Notes under the pieces: model-generated
Databases searched by the model: none
The model's input: only the letters and a program-made list of their open reading frames with translations
Told to the model about the DNA's origin: nothing
NCBI GenBank assembly: GCA_001552775.1
Contig: KQ959253.1
Coordinates: forward strand, 50,594 to 97,793
DNA from: Bacteroidales bacterium KA00251
Lineage (GTDB): Bacteria > Bacteroidota > Bacteroidia > Bacteroidales > Porphyromonadaceae
DNA length: 47,200 nucleotides
Direction of reading: 5' to 3'
Shown: positions 1 through 8,510 of the stretch, piece after piece
Numbering within the stretch: the stretch's first letter is position 1
Layout of the letters: each line of letters opens with the position of its first letter
Made by a program: the position numbers and the translations under genes

Positions 1-117
1 TTCTGCTTGGCGCTGTCTCTCATCTCACATCTACTAAACATTTTCACTCCAACACGTCTAGTAATTCCGTTCCCAAGGATTGTAAGACGAGTTGGAGTGT
101 TTTTTGATCGTACCTCT

Positions 118-723
118 ATGAAGAATATTTATAAGACTTTGCTCGTATGCCTGCTCCTCTTGTTCGCTGGTCATCTGTCAGCGCAGCAAGTAGGGGCCAA
201 GGTCAATACGCTATATCTAGCCACCTCAACTCTTAATTTGGGTGTGGACTTTCGCATCGCTTCGCAGTGGAGCGGTTCAATCCTTTTGAGTTACAACTCG
301 TGGCAGTTTCCCAGTGCCCGTCAGGTGACGCTCTCCAATGGAGCTCAGGTGAATGCTAATCCCAAAGCGATGCACCTACTAGTTATGCCCGAGGTCAAGT
401 GGTGGCCCTGTAAGACTTTCCAGCGGCACTTCATTGGGCTGCATGGGATTTATGCTACCTATAACGCAGGTGGGTTGCCCCTCCCCGAGCAGCTGAAGAA
501 TCGTCGCTATGAGGGCAACCTTGTGGGGGTCGGTCTCTCGTGGGGCTACCAGTGGGCGTTTGCCAAGCGGTGGGGTGTAGAGCTCTCCCTCGGTGCAGGC
601 TACGTCTATACTCGTTATAAGCAGTTTGAGTGTGGTGCCTGTGGTACCCTCCTGTCGCAGGGTAGCAAAGGGCTCTTTGCTCCTACCAAGGTTGCGCTCA
701 ACATTATCTACTACATGAAGTAA
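118..723 (+). CDS. DUF3575-type outer-membrane protein, first visible gene of fimbrial operon
   Basis: Predicted 201-residue secreted protein. The reading frame is open further upstream, but the ATG at 118 is the better start because it begins a clear signal peptide (MKNIYKTLLVCLLLLFAGHLSAQ), with cleavage expected after SAQ. The mature part is rich in alternating aromatic and polar residues and ends in IIYYMK, as in small outer-membrane beta-barrels. The pattern fits DUF3575, a family often encoded at the head of Bacteroidota fimbrial loci. It precedes the DUF3868/OmpA gene by 14 bp, consistent with one operon. The family assignment is from recall of the family; a role in fimbrial assembly is inferred from context. 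Confidence 0.75.
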   Translation: MKNIYKTLLVCLLLLFAGHLSAQQVGAKVNTLYLATSTLNLGVDFRIASQWSGSILLSYNSWQFPSARQVTLSNGAQVNANPKAMHLLVMPEVKWWPCKTFQRHFIGLHGIYATYNAGGLPLPEQLKNRRYEGNLVGVGLSWGYQWAFAKRWGVELSLGAGYVYTRYKQFECGACGTLLSQGSKGLFAPTKVALNIIYYMK

Positions 724-737
724 GCCCCCCCCTATCT

Positions 738-2210
738 ATGAAGACATTCGTTACCTATATAAGTTGTCTCAGCTCTCTGCTATTCGTTGCTATCCTATCG
801 TCTATGACGATGGTGGCGCAGAGAGGTTTTCGGACCGATGCGATACATTATGAGAGCCTGCAGATGCGTACAAGTACTGGAGTCCTCTCCGTATCTTGTC
901 AAATTGTCATTTCCCAAGACGCTACGCCTCGGAGCAAAGCACTCCTCATACAGCCAATCTACAAGACGGCACAGGCTGAAGAGATCCTCCTACCCCACAT
1001 GGTCCTCAATGGTAAGTGGCAGGCACCCTACTACGAGCGCGAGGTGACTCTTCAGAGTTACGAGGGGAATGTGAATAATCGTCCTTATATTGTTGCTACC
1101 CTCTCAGGACAGCATGATGCAGAGCCACTCACCATCAACTATGAGGTCACTGAGGCACTACCTAAGGGAGATCTTGGAGTCCTAGAGATGCGCTACTACG
1201 GTATGGATTGCTGCGATACCGATTCACTGGGGCTAATCGCCTTGACTTCGGGTAAGCCTAGCCGCATCACTATTACTAAGGACAATCTCACCCCACTAAT
1301 GGCAGCTCAGTCCGAACCGATCAAGAGGCGTCAGGAGGAGATTGAGCTTCGGATCAACTACCTTGTTAATCGCTCAGAAATATTGACAAATTACGGACAA
1401 AACGAAGAGCAATTAACCACTTTACGCAATGCTTTAACTCCTATCCTAAAGGATCCGACAAGCTACAAAATTATCTTGGGGAGCATTACGGGCTATGCCT
1501 CTCCCGAAGGTCCAGAGCAACACAATAAGGAACTCTCCCAGCGTCGTGCTCAGAGTATCAAGCAGTACCTCATAGAGCAGTATGGCGAGACGCTCTTTGG
1601 TAGGATACGAGTAATCGGTGCCGGTGCAGACTGGATAGGACTTCGAGCGGTAATCGCTCGCTCTACAGGACGCACTGACCAAAAGGATGTGCTTGCTGTG
1701 CTAGATGCTGGTTATACCCCCGAGCGTCGTCAGGAGGAGCTTGCCAAGCTCCCCACTTATGGCGATCTGTTGCGCAATGTTTACCCACCCTTGCGTCGCT
1801 CTACCCTTCGTATAGAGTATGAGGTGCGTACCTTTACCTTAGAGGAGTCAATAGAGATTATGAAGACAAGACCGAAGGATCTATCGGTATCCGAGCTGTA
1901 TAGCATAGCGACTGCTTATAAGCAGCAAGGACGCAACGCAGACGAGGTCTACCGTATAGCAGCAACCTGCAATCCGACCAACGTCGTCGCACAGATCAAC
2001 TACAGTCGACTGCTCCTCCTAGAGGGGAAGCTTTCGGAGGCATGGCAGATCCTGCAACCTCTCCAGTCAGAGCCTGCTGCATACAATAATATAGGAGTCT
2101 ACTACATGCTCTCGGGCAATGAGCAACTGGCGAGGCAATACTTGCGCCAAGCGCTCACCACCTCAGACGCTGTGGTGGCTCGTAAAAATCTAGAGACTTT
2201 TGCTTTGTAA
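738..2210 (+). CDS. DUF3868 / OmpA-like C-terminal envelope protein of fimbrial locus
   Basis: 490 residues with an N-terminal signal sequence. The N-terminal half is beta-rich and fits DUF3868. The C-terminal half has an OmpA-like peptidoglycan-binding segment around residues 240-310, recognisable by GYASPEG followed by NKELSQRRAQSIKQYL, then a TPR-like helical tail (SIATAYKQQGRNADEVYRIA). Proteins of this architecture sit beside DUF3575 and Mfa2-type genes in Porphyromonas and Bacteroides fimbrial operons. Its stop codon overlaps the start of the next gene (TAATG), indicating translational coupling. Tethering of the fimbrial apparatus to the cell wall is an inference. Confidence 0.78.
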   Translation: MKTFVTYISCLSSLLFVAILSSMTMVAQRGFRTDAIHYESLQMRTSTGVLSVSCQIVISQDATPRSKALLIQPIYKTAQAEEILLPHMVLNGKWQAPYYEREVTLQSYEGNVNNRPYIVATLSGQHDAEPLTINYEVTEALPKGDLGVLEMRYYGMDCCDTDSLGLIALTSGKPSRITITKDNLTPLMAAQSEPIKRRQEEIELRINYLVNRSEILTNYGQNEEQLTTLRNALTPILKDPTSYKIILGSITGYASPEGPEQHNKELSQRRAQSIKQYLIEQYGETLFGRIRVIGAGADWIGLRAVIARSTGRTDQKDVLAVLDAGYTPERRQEELAKLPTYGDLLRNVYPPLRRSTLRIEYEVRTFTLEESIEIMKTRPKDLSVSELYSIATAYKQQGRNADEVYRIAATCNPTNVVAQINYSRLLLLEGKLSEAWQILQPLQSEPAAYNNIGVYYMLSGNEQLARQYLRQALTTSDAVVARKNLETFAL

Positions 2211-3238
2211 TGCTACGTATGATGAGTATAACACAAGGGAAGCCCTCTTTCCACAGCTTACCTAAGCGATGCCCTGGGGCACTATACCAGAGTGCCTTGC
2301 TCAGTCTGATACTCCTCTGTGGAGTGTTGCTGACTGGCTGTGTACCGCAAGACTCGCGCGATATATGCTGTAGCAAGGTTACCCTCGAGTATCGCTATGT
2401 GCGCAACAAGGTGGACGAGTATCCTACCGAGGTACAGCATATGCGACACTTCCTCTATGACGCTCAGGGCACACTCCTCAGAGAGATACCGCAGAGCACC
2501 TCTACGCCTCAGACGCTCTCCCTCTCGGGACTGCCTGAGGGGCGCTACACCATCCTCACCGTGGGCAATGCCTCCGAGGAGCATACGCTACTCAAGCCTC
2601 TGGTTAGGGGAAGTAATCTATCCGACATGACGCTCACTCTTCGCAAGCTCGCAGATGGGCGCTTCGCCTCGCAGGGAGACCAGCTTTTTTGGAATTATAA
2701 GACGATTGATATACAGTCAGTTGCCAACGATCACTACATCTGTGACCTTGCCAATATACATACGCACCTTTACTACAATGTTATTTGGGAGTCTGTACCA
2801 CCCTATGCCGATGGCTACACCGTACGCCTCTCAGGGCTGACGGAGCAGTACAGTCTCGATCCAGTGAAGGCGGATCTACATTTACTGGTCAACAACGATA
2901 TGCAAGTCACGCACGACTTTCCGCTACATGCTCATCAACTCATACAGTTGGAGGAGCATCCCAAGCTCTTTAACCACACGCTAGAGGGGAGCTTCATCTC
3001 GCTACGCTATCGCAACGACCGTATCCCAACCATTCAGGTGTGGCACGGCGATCAGGCGATTACCAAGCCAATAGACTTGACACGTGCTTTCCGCTCTTTC
3101 GGCTGGAACCCTGACCAGAGCCACGAGCAAATTTACCGCATCTTAATACGAATCAATGAAGATGGTAGTGTGACCGTTTTCCCCTATCTCAATGGAACAA
3201 TTGTAGACTGGGTACCTGGTGGCACAGTCGTGCAGTAA
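2210..3238 (+). CDS. FimB/Mfa2-family fimbrial anchor lipoprotein
   Basis: Up to 342 residues. The first ATG overlaps the previous stop codon; in-frame ATGs at 2219 and 2222 are alternative starts that would shorten the long N-terminus. A hydrophobic stretch ends in a lipobox (LLTGC), so the mature protein should be lipid-anchored. The body (CCSKVTLEYRYVRNK, then a beta-rich domain with LSLSGLPEGRYTILTVGNA) matches the Mfa2/FimB family, which anchors fimbriae to the outer membrane and limits their length. Its place directly before the fimbrillin genes agrees with this. The family call is good; which fimbrial type it serves is unknown. Confidence 0.8.
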   Translation: MLRMMSITQGKPSFHSLPKRCPGALYQSALLSLILLCGVLLTGCVPQDSRDICCSKVTLEYRYVRNKVDEYPTEVQHMRHFLYDAQGTLLREIPQSTSTPQTLSLSGLPEGRYTILTVGNASEEHTLLKPLVRGSNLSDMTLTLRKLADGRFASQGDQLFWNYKTIDIQSVANDHYICDLANIHTHLYYNVIWESVPPYADGYTVRLSGLTEQYSLDPVKADLHLLVNNDMQVTHDFPLHAHQLIQLEEHPKLFNHTLEGSFISLRYRNDRIPTIQVWHGDQAITKPIDLTRAFRSFGWNPDQSHEQIYRILIRINEDGSVTVFPYLNGTIVDWVPGGTVVQ

Positions 3239-3284
3239 CCACACACTATCTATTAGTATCTATAACGAAACCAACAACTAGAGT

Positions 3285-4754
3285 ATGAAAAAAACAATTG
3301 CAATTGCACCTCTACTCTTACTCGCCTCGATGCTCACATTGCTCGTAGGCTGTAATAGGAGTACGGGAGCCGAAGAGCCAACCCACAAGCAGGGGAAGCC
3401 CTCGCTCACCTTTACGCTACAGATGCCACAAGGAGAGCCTGTCACTTACCGCTCAGCAATACACGATGAGCCTGAGTGGACAATCAAGTCACTAACCATG
3501 TATCAGTTCAATGCTGATGGCTCCAAGCTTCTCAGTATTGACAATATTGATATGACAAAGTTGCAGAAGACGGCAGATGCTGAGTATAGCTACACGAAAG
3601 AATTTGCCGAAAGTGCTGTGGGCGTTTTTCAGTTCGTCTTTGTTGCCAATGAAAGTGTAGCAGGCGCTATCGTCAACACGACTTCTCTCGCAGATTTTGA
3701 AAAGATAATCACCGCCAAGCGGCTAAGCGATAACGGGACATCAAGGGATTTAGTTTCATCAGAGATAGCTGGTAGTACATCGGACTACACAATCCCGATG
3801 ACAGGCTTTGCAGAGCAGGGGAATAGCCGACTGATCGCCCTTACTGGCACTACAGGTCCTACGACAGTAACCCTTACACGCGTTTTAGCTCGTATCGACA
3901 TCTCTAACCATATTCCTAACCTCAATGTAACCAAAGTGTCCATAAAGAACGCTTACGACTGTACTAGCCTCTTTCCCTCTCGAGATCTCTCAGGAGAGAT
4001 CTCTTATGTGGCACCAGCAGGAGCAAGTCAAGTAACTATGAGTGCGGGTTTTGCAGAGTTGCCCAATCCTTTTAAGGGATCCACTGGTGTTAAGGGAAAC
4101 GAGCTCAAGAAAGCTTTTTACCTCTACGAGGGTACTCAGCCAACGGAGTCGGCACAACAGGATAAAGCTACGACAGTTGTCATAGAGGGAGAGCTAAGCA
4201 ACGGAAAGCATATTGTACTAGACATACCTTTCGTACGGAACTCCAATGCCTATACGCCTATCACGATCAAGCGCAACAACCTCTATCATCTGGTCTTGGG
4301 AAATAATAGCCCTATAGAAGAGAATAGCAAGATTGCCTTCTCTATTGAAGATACGCCATGGAATGCTATAATCCTCAATCATGAGATGCAACCTATTGAA
4401 ATCTCTTGTTGGGAAGCGGAGTCCTCTGTCAAGCATTGGGACCCTCTAACACATACGCTATATTCTCAAGCTCGAGATAAGTTTAAATTTAAGGTTACTA
4501 CTTTCCTAGCGAATCACACAGACTTTACTGTCAACATGATCCATTCAGACTCTGGTCTTCCGTATGCTATGGAGAAGAAGATGGAGGTAGACAAGCTCTT
4601 TTGGATTATTGGTACCTACCCCAATCTGTCAGGTACAGCCTTTAAAGACAAGGACACTGTAGTCTTTGAAATCAGTAGTAATGCTGCCCCAGAGATTAAA
4701 AGTTATCTCACATGGGTCTATGACCGCAACTATAAGAACCCCAATTGGAAGTAA
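3285..4754 (+). CDS. Fimbrillin-like lipoprotein A1 (first copy of duplicated cassette)
   Basis: 489 residues with a signal peptide and lipobox (LTLLVGC), followed by an N-terminal fimbrillin domain and a second domain ending near IKRNNLYHLVLGNN and IEDTPWN, features seen in the FimA/Mfa1 fimbrillin superfamily. A further C-terminal module of about 110 residues ends in WVYDRNYKNPNWK. In the known FimA/Mfa1 family the lipoprotein precursor is exported and an Arg-specific protease removes the N-terminal segment before polymerisation; candidate Arg residues follow TYRS. The large B1 gene starts 4 bp downstream. Its paralogue A2 (7049-8506) is nearly identical over roughly the first 100 codons and diverged afterwards. 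Whether it is a stalk or accessory subunit cannot be told from sequence. Confidence 0.78.
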   Translation: MKKTIAIAPLLLLASMLTLLVGCNRSTGAEEPTHKQGKPSLTFTLQMPQGEPVTYRSAIHDEPEWTIKSLTMYQFNADGSKLLSIDNIDMTKLQKTADAEYSYTKEFAESAVGVFQFVFVANESVAGAIVNTTSLADFEKIITAKRLSDNGTSRDLVSSEIAGSTSDYTIPMTGFAEQGNSRLIALTGTTGPTTVTLTRVLARIDISNHIPNLNVTKVSIKNAYDCTSLFPSRDLSGEISYVAPAGASQVTMSAGFAELPNPFKGSTGVKGNELKKAFYLYEGTQPTESAQQDKATTVVIEGELSNGKHIVLDIPFVRNSNAYTPITIKRNNLYHLVLGNNSPIEENSKIAFSIEDTPWNAIILNHEMQPIEISCWEAESSVKHWDPLTHTLYSQARDKFKFKVTTFLANHTDFTVNMIHSDSGLPYAMEKKMEVDKLFWIIGTYPNLSGTAFKDKDTVVFEISSNAAPEIKSYLTWVYDRNYKNPNWK

Positions 4755-4758
4755 CGAT

Positions 4759-6990
4759 ATGAAACATCTATATAAATATCTACTCTCTATTCTTTTCCTT
4801 CCCCTTGTACTATTCTCTTGTACATCAGATAGGATAAAAGACAACCTCACCAATAAACCTGGAGTAGTACGTTTTACTTTGGCGACTTCTGGACTTCGAG
4901 CTTCAGGAACTGAAAAAAGTAATCGTCCCACTCCTGCACTAGAGCGTGAGAAGAGTATCTCTAAACTATATGCAGTAGTATATCGTAAGTCTTCAGGCAT
5001 ACATTATAAGACAATAGAATGTACATCTGTAGGTACTGGAACAAATAGCTATGAATTTGACAACGAGAAGAGTGGAGACTTTTACTTCTTCCTCATTGCC
5101 AATCCAGACGATGCTTTAGAGACTGCTCTTAAAGCAGGACCTACGACACCTGATGACTTAGGACTCTTAGTAGCCACTCAAACTCCAGGCGAAGATAGTC
5201 AAGCGACAAACTTCCTTATGACCTCAAAGCAAGTTGATGTAACTGTCCAATCCAAAACAACGACAACCATCAGTGAGAAAATCAAGCTAGAACGTGTGGC
5301 AGCTCGTTTTGACTTTTACAATAAGGTTGATGGACTTGAGATCACTAAGATAACCTTTGGTCTACGATACACATCCACTCACCTCTTTGCTCAGGTCAAT
5401 AAGAGAGATGATTTAACAACTACATCTGATAAGGTCTATACGGGATCTCCTCTATTTGTTAGCAATGCTCTCACAGCTACCATCTATGGCTATGAGACCG
5501 ACAAACGTAGCGAGACTTTCTTTACCCTTGAAGCAACTTACAAAGGACATCCCATACAGCCTCAGACGATACGCCTTGAGAACTTTGCTATTAAGCGTAA
5601 CTATCTCTACAACATTATCCTTCACGACCTCGGAGGAGATGTCAAGCCCAATGATCCTCTGCACCCCTTCGGTCAGTTGAAGTACCAAGTACAAGTCGCA
5701 GACTGGAGTGACGATGGCGTAACCATAGGGGTAGAAGAAGACAAGCTCCCTAAGTCGCTAATGGTAGACTACGAGGCTGAGCTTGCTTATGCCCCCTATA
5801 TGACCCCTTATCTTAAAGACTCACAGAAGGAGATCTACACTATAACCAACAAAGCTACAGCAGTTACTCTCAAAGTAAATAGTTTTATCAGACAGGGATC
5901 ACTAGAGCTAAAGGAGGGCTATAATCAAGCTGGAGTCTCTCTGACTGAAGAGGGATCCTCAATTAAAGATTATGCTACGGGTCGTATTACTAGAGTTTAC
6001 AAACTGACGCTACCCCAGCAAGATCAGTTTGTAGCGATTAACCATTTCCAAGCAGATGACAAGCTAGGTCCGATTGAGTTTTTCGATGTTCCACTAGTTG
6101 CCAAAAACTTTTCGGGAGAGACCACCAAGGAGTTTATCGTACGACACGGGCGCATCAAAATGCCACTAGAGTACCTTTCGAAAGCTCCCCTCAATAAGGC
6201 TGGAGACGGCTTTACATCCGAGCCAAACAAGTTCAGCAGTGTAGGTTACTTTACACACGATACTGAAGCCGTCCCGAGGTTTGGGGAATGCGAAATACAA
6301 GGAAAGAGGTACCATATGCCAAGAGATTACTTTGAGTTATGCTCTCTTATACCACGCGGTACTACAGGGAGTATCCCTGCTGTGGGGCAAAATGGAGTCA
6401 GCGCCGATAACCAGTGGGAGTATGTCGTTATGCCCAGCTGGATTAAGGCAGGTGTCAATAGGAAAAACTATATCGCTGTCCTCGCCTCAGACTTTAGAAC
6501 AGATAAGAGTAAGTCCACCTCCTATGGGCTTAGATTTAAGCATGAGTCAAAAATGGGCTTTGGAAACAAGCTTTTAATCGCCTATAAGTACGAATGGCAT
6601 GGAGACTTCGCTCGTGTCAGGTCTAATGGTCCTGGAGTAGTCAACTCATACGTCAAGATTACCTGTCGCTACCTGGGAGAAAACTTTAATGGCCGAGTAG
6701 AAGACATTATGAATGAAGACTTTTGGGCTCAGAATAACGAAGGAGATGTCTCTCGCACTATCTATGCTATGGGTTCATACGACAAACGCTATGATACAGG
6801 TCCATACGATGAGACAGACGACCCTAGAGACCGAGACCTAGGCGTTGAGGCTTATATGATCTGCCTAAAAGTTGATAAAGGTGACCCTAGGTATGTTATG
6901 GCATCCGTCATAAATAGAGATAGTTGGATGAGTAACCATACTCTAAGTATTAACGACACTTACCCTATTTGGCTCTTCAGCAATGAGTAG
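4759..6990 (+). CDS. Large fimbrial tip-like lipoprotein B1
   Basis: 743 residues from the ATG at 4759; the frame is open upstream but only this start gives a signal peptide plus lipobox (LFLPLVLFSC) and sits 4 bp after the A1 stop. Residues about 30-330 resemble a fimbrillin fold (RPTPALERE, ERVAARFDFYN, ENFAIKRNYLYNIILHD, VQVADWSD). The remaining roughly 400 residues form an additional domain shared with B2, with KFIVRHGRIKMPLEY-type and RTDKSKSTSYGLRFK segments. Length and two-part organisation suggest a tip or adhesin subunit rather than the polymer-forming one; this is an inference. A1 and B1 form a pair that is repeated downstream as A2 and B2. Confidence 0.72.
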   Translation: MKHLYKYLLSILFLPLVLFSCTSDRIKDNLTNKPGVVRFTLATSGLRASGTEKSNRPTPALEREKSISKLYAVVYRKSSGIHYKTIECTSVGTGTNSYEFDNEKSGDFYFFLIANPDDALETALKAGPTTPDDLGLLVATQTPGEDSQATNFLMTSKQVDVTVQSKTTTTISEKIKLERVAARFDFYNKVDGLEITKITFGLRYTSTHLFAQVNKRDDLTTTSDKVYTGSPLFVSNALTATIYGYETDKRSETFFTLEATYKGHPIQPQTIRLENFAIKRNYLYNIILHDLGGDVKPNDPLHPFGQLKYQVQVADWSDDGVTIGVEEDKLPKSLMVDYEAELAYAPYMTPYLKDSQKEIYTITNKATAVTLKVNSFIRQGSLELKEGYNQAGVSLTEEGSSIKDYATGRITRVYKLTLPQQDQFVAINHFQADDKLGPIEFFDVPLVAKNFSGETTKEFIVRHGRIKMPLEYLSKAPLNKAGDGFTSEPNKFSSVGYFTHDTEAVPRFGECEIQGKRYHMPRDYFELCSLIPRGTTGSIPAVGQNGVSADNQWEYVVMPSWIKAGVNRKNYIAVLASDFRTDKSKSTSYGLRFKHESKMGFGNKLLIAYKYEWHGDFARVRSNGPGVVNSYVKITCRYLGENFNGRVEDIMNEDFWAQNNEGDVSRTIYAMGSYDKRYDTGPYDETDDPRDRDLGVEAYMICLKVDKGDPRYVMASVINRDSWMSNHTLSINDTYPIWLFSNE

Positions 6991-7048
6991 ATGCCAGTGC
7001 AATAAAAATGACCTATGATTAAAGTATAAATCAGATAATATAAAACCT

Positions 7049-8506
7049 ATGAAATGTAAACAAACAACTTTCATGTTACTCTTACTCGCCTCGATGCTCA
7101 CACTGCTCGTAGGCTGTAATAGGAGTACGGGAGCCAAAGAGCCAACCCACAAACAGGGGAAGCCCTCGCTCACCTTTACGCTACAGATGCCACAAGGAGA
7201 GCCTGTCACTTACCGCTCAGCAATACACGATGAGCCTGAGTGGACAATCAAGTCACTAACCATGTATCAGTTCAATGCTGATGGCTCCAAACTTCTCAGC
7301 ATTGACAATATTGATATGACAAAGCTACAGAAGACGGCAGATGCTGAGTATAGCTACACGAAAGAGTTTGCCGAGAATGAGGTCGGCACGACAAGTCGCT
7401 TCCTCTTTGTCGCTAACGATGAGATAGCAGATGTTGCTGTCGGAATAAGCCGTGCAGAATTTGAGCAGAAACTTATGAGCAAGCGGCTCTCAGCCGGCGG
7501 AACCTCAAAGGATATTCTTACAGGCTCTGCTCCCAACTACACCATTCCTATGTCTGGCGTAGCTAAGCAAGGCAATAGCGAGTTGATAGCACTTACGGGG
7601 ACCAACAAGGGAACCACCGTCACTCTCACCCGTGTCGTAGCTCGTATTGACATAGCCAATCACGTACCCAATCTGACCATCACGAAGATCTATATCACAA
7701 ACACTTATGACCGTACCACGACATTCCCTACTATGGAGGGTGGAAGGCAAACCTACAAAGCTCCTGCTGGTGCACAGAAGGTAACGATGAGTGCAGGCTT
7801 TGCAGAGCTCCCCAATCCCTTCACTGGAATTGCTGGTGTTGAGGGGAATGAGCTCAAGAAAGCTTTCTACCTCTACGAGGGTGAGCAGCCCGAAGTAGAG
7901 GCACAAAAGGCTGAAGCGACCACAATCGTTGTTGAGGGTAAACTAGCCAACAATCAAGATGTGAAGTATCTCATCCCCTTCACCCGTACGAGTGCGACTT
8001 ACAGTCCTGTAAATATTAAGAGAAACTACCTCTACAGACTAATCCTTGGAAATAATACCTCCCTAGAGCCAGGTAGCAAGCTGGTCTTTACTATTGAGGA
8101 TACACCGTGGAATACGATACTGCTCAATCACCATATGCCTCTCTTGGATGTAGAACTTGTGCATACTACAAATACTTCCAGCTGGAAGTTTGACTATGTC
8201 AATCATACTTTTTACTCTAAGTCTTTGGACGAATTTGAGTTTCGTATCACTAATCGGTTTAAGGACCACACCGCATACACGGTGAATCCGATTAATGCTG
8301 ACGCTAATCTGATGAGTTATGAGCTACGCACTGATGACGAGCACAAAGATGCTCAACTTAAGATAGACCTCCACAATAAGAATCAAAAATCTGACATGAC
8401 AAAACGAGTAGCGCAGTTTGAGATTTTCAGCGATGCTGCCCCAGAACTCAAGCGTATACTCACCATTGTCTACGATCCCGATTATAAGAATCCTGACTTT
8501 AAATAA
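7049..8506 (+). CDS. Fimbrillin-like lipoprotein A2 (second copy of duplicated cassette)
   Basis: 485 residues, paralogue of A1. The region 7078-7374 aligns without gaps to 3314-3610 in A1 with about eight base differences by eye, changing only one residue (GAEEP to GAKEP) in the shared coding stretch. Past that point the two proteins remain homologous (TLTRVVARIDIANHVPNL, IKRNYLYRLILGNN, IEDTPWN) but differ at many positions. It carries the same lipobox (LTLLVGC) and ends in DPDYKNPDFK. B2 begins 4 bp after its stop. Likely an alternative fimbrillin or accessory subunit; the sharp boundary suggests recombination or gene conversion between the copies. Confidence 0.78.
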   Translation: MKCKQTTFMLLLLASMLTLLVGCNRSTGAKEPTHKQGKPSLTFTLQMPQGEPVTYRSAIHDEPEWTIKSLTMYQFNADGSKLLSIDNIDMTKLQKTADAEYSYTKEFAENEVGTTSRFLFVANDEIADVAVGISRAEFEQKLMSKRLSAGGTSKDILTGSAPNYTIPMSGVAKQGNSELIALTGTNKGTTVTLTRVVARIDIANHVPNLTITKIYITNTYDRTTTFPTMEGGRQTYKAPAGAQKVTMSAGFAELPNPFTGIAGVEGNELKKAFYLYEGEQPEVEAQKAEATTIVVEGKLANNQDVKYLIPFTRTSATYSPVNIKRNYLYRLILGNNTSLEPGSKLVFTIEDTPWNTILLNHHMPLLDVELVHTTNTSSWKFDYVNHTFYSKSLDEFEFRITNRFKDHTAYTVNPINADANLMSYELRTDDEHKDAQLKIDLHNKNQKSDMTKRVAQFEIFSDAAPELKRILTIVYDPDYKNPDFK

Positions 8507-8510
8507 TAAT

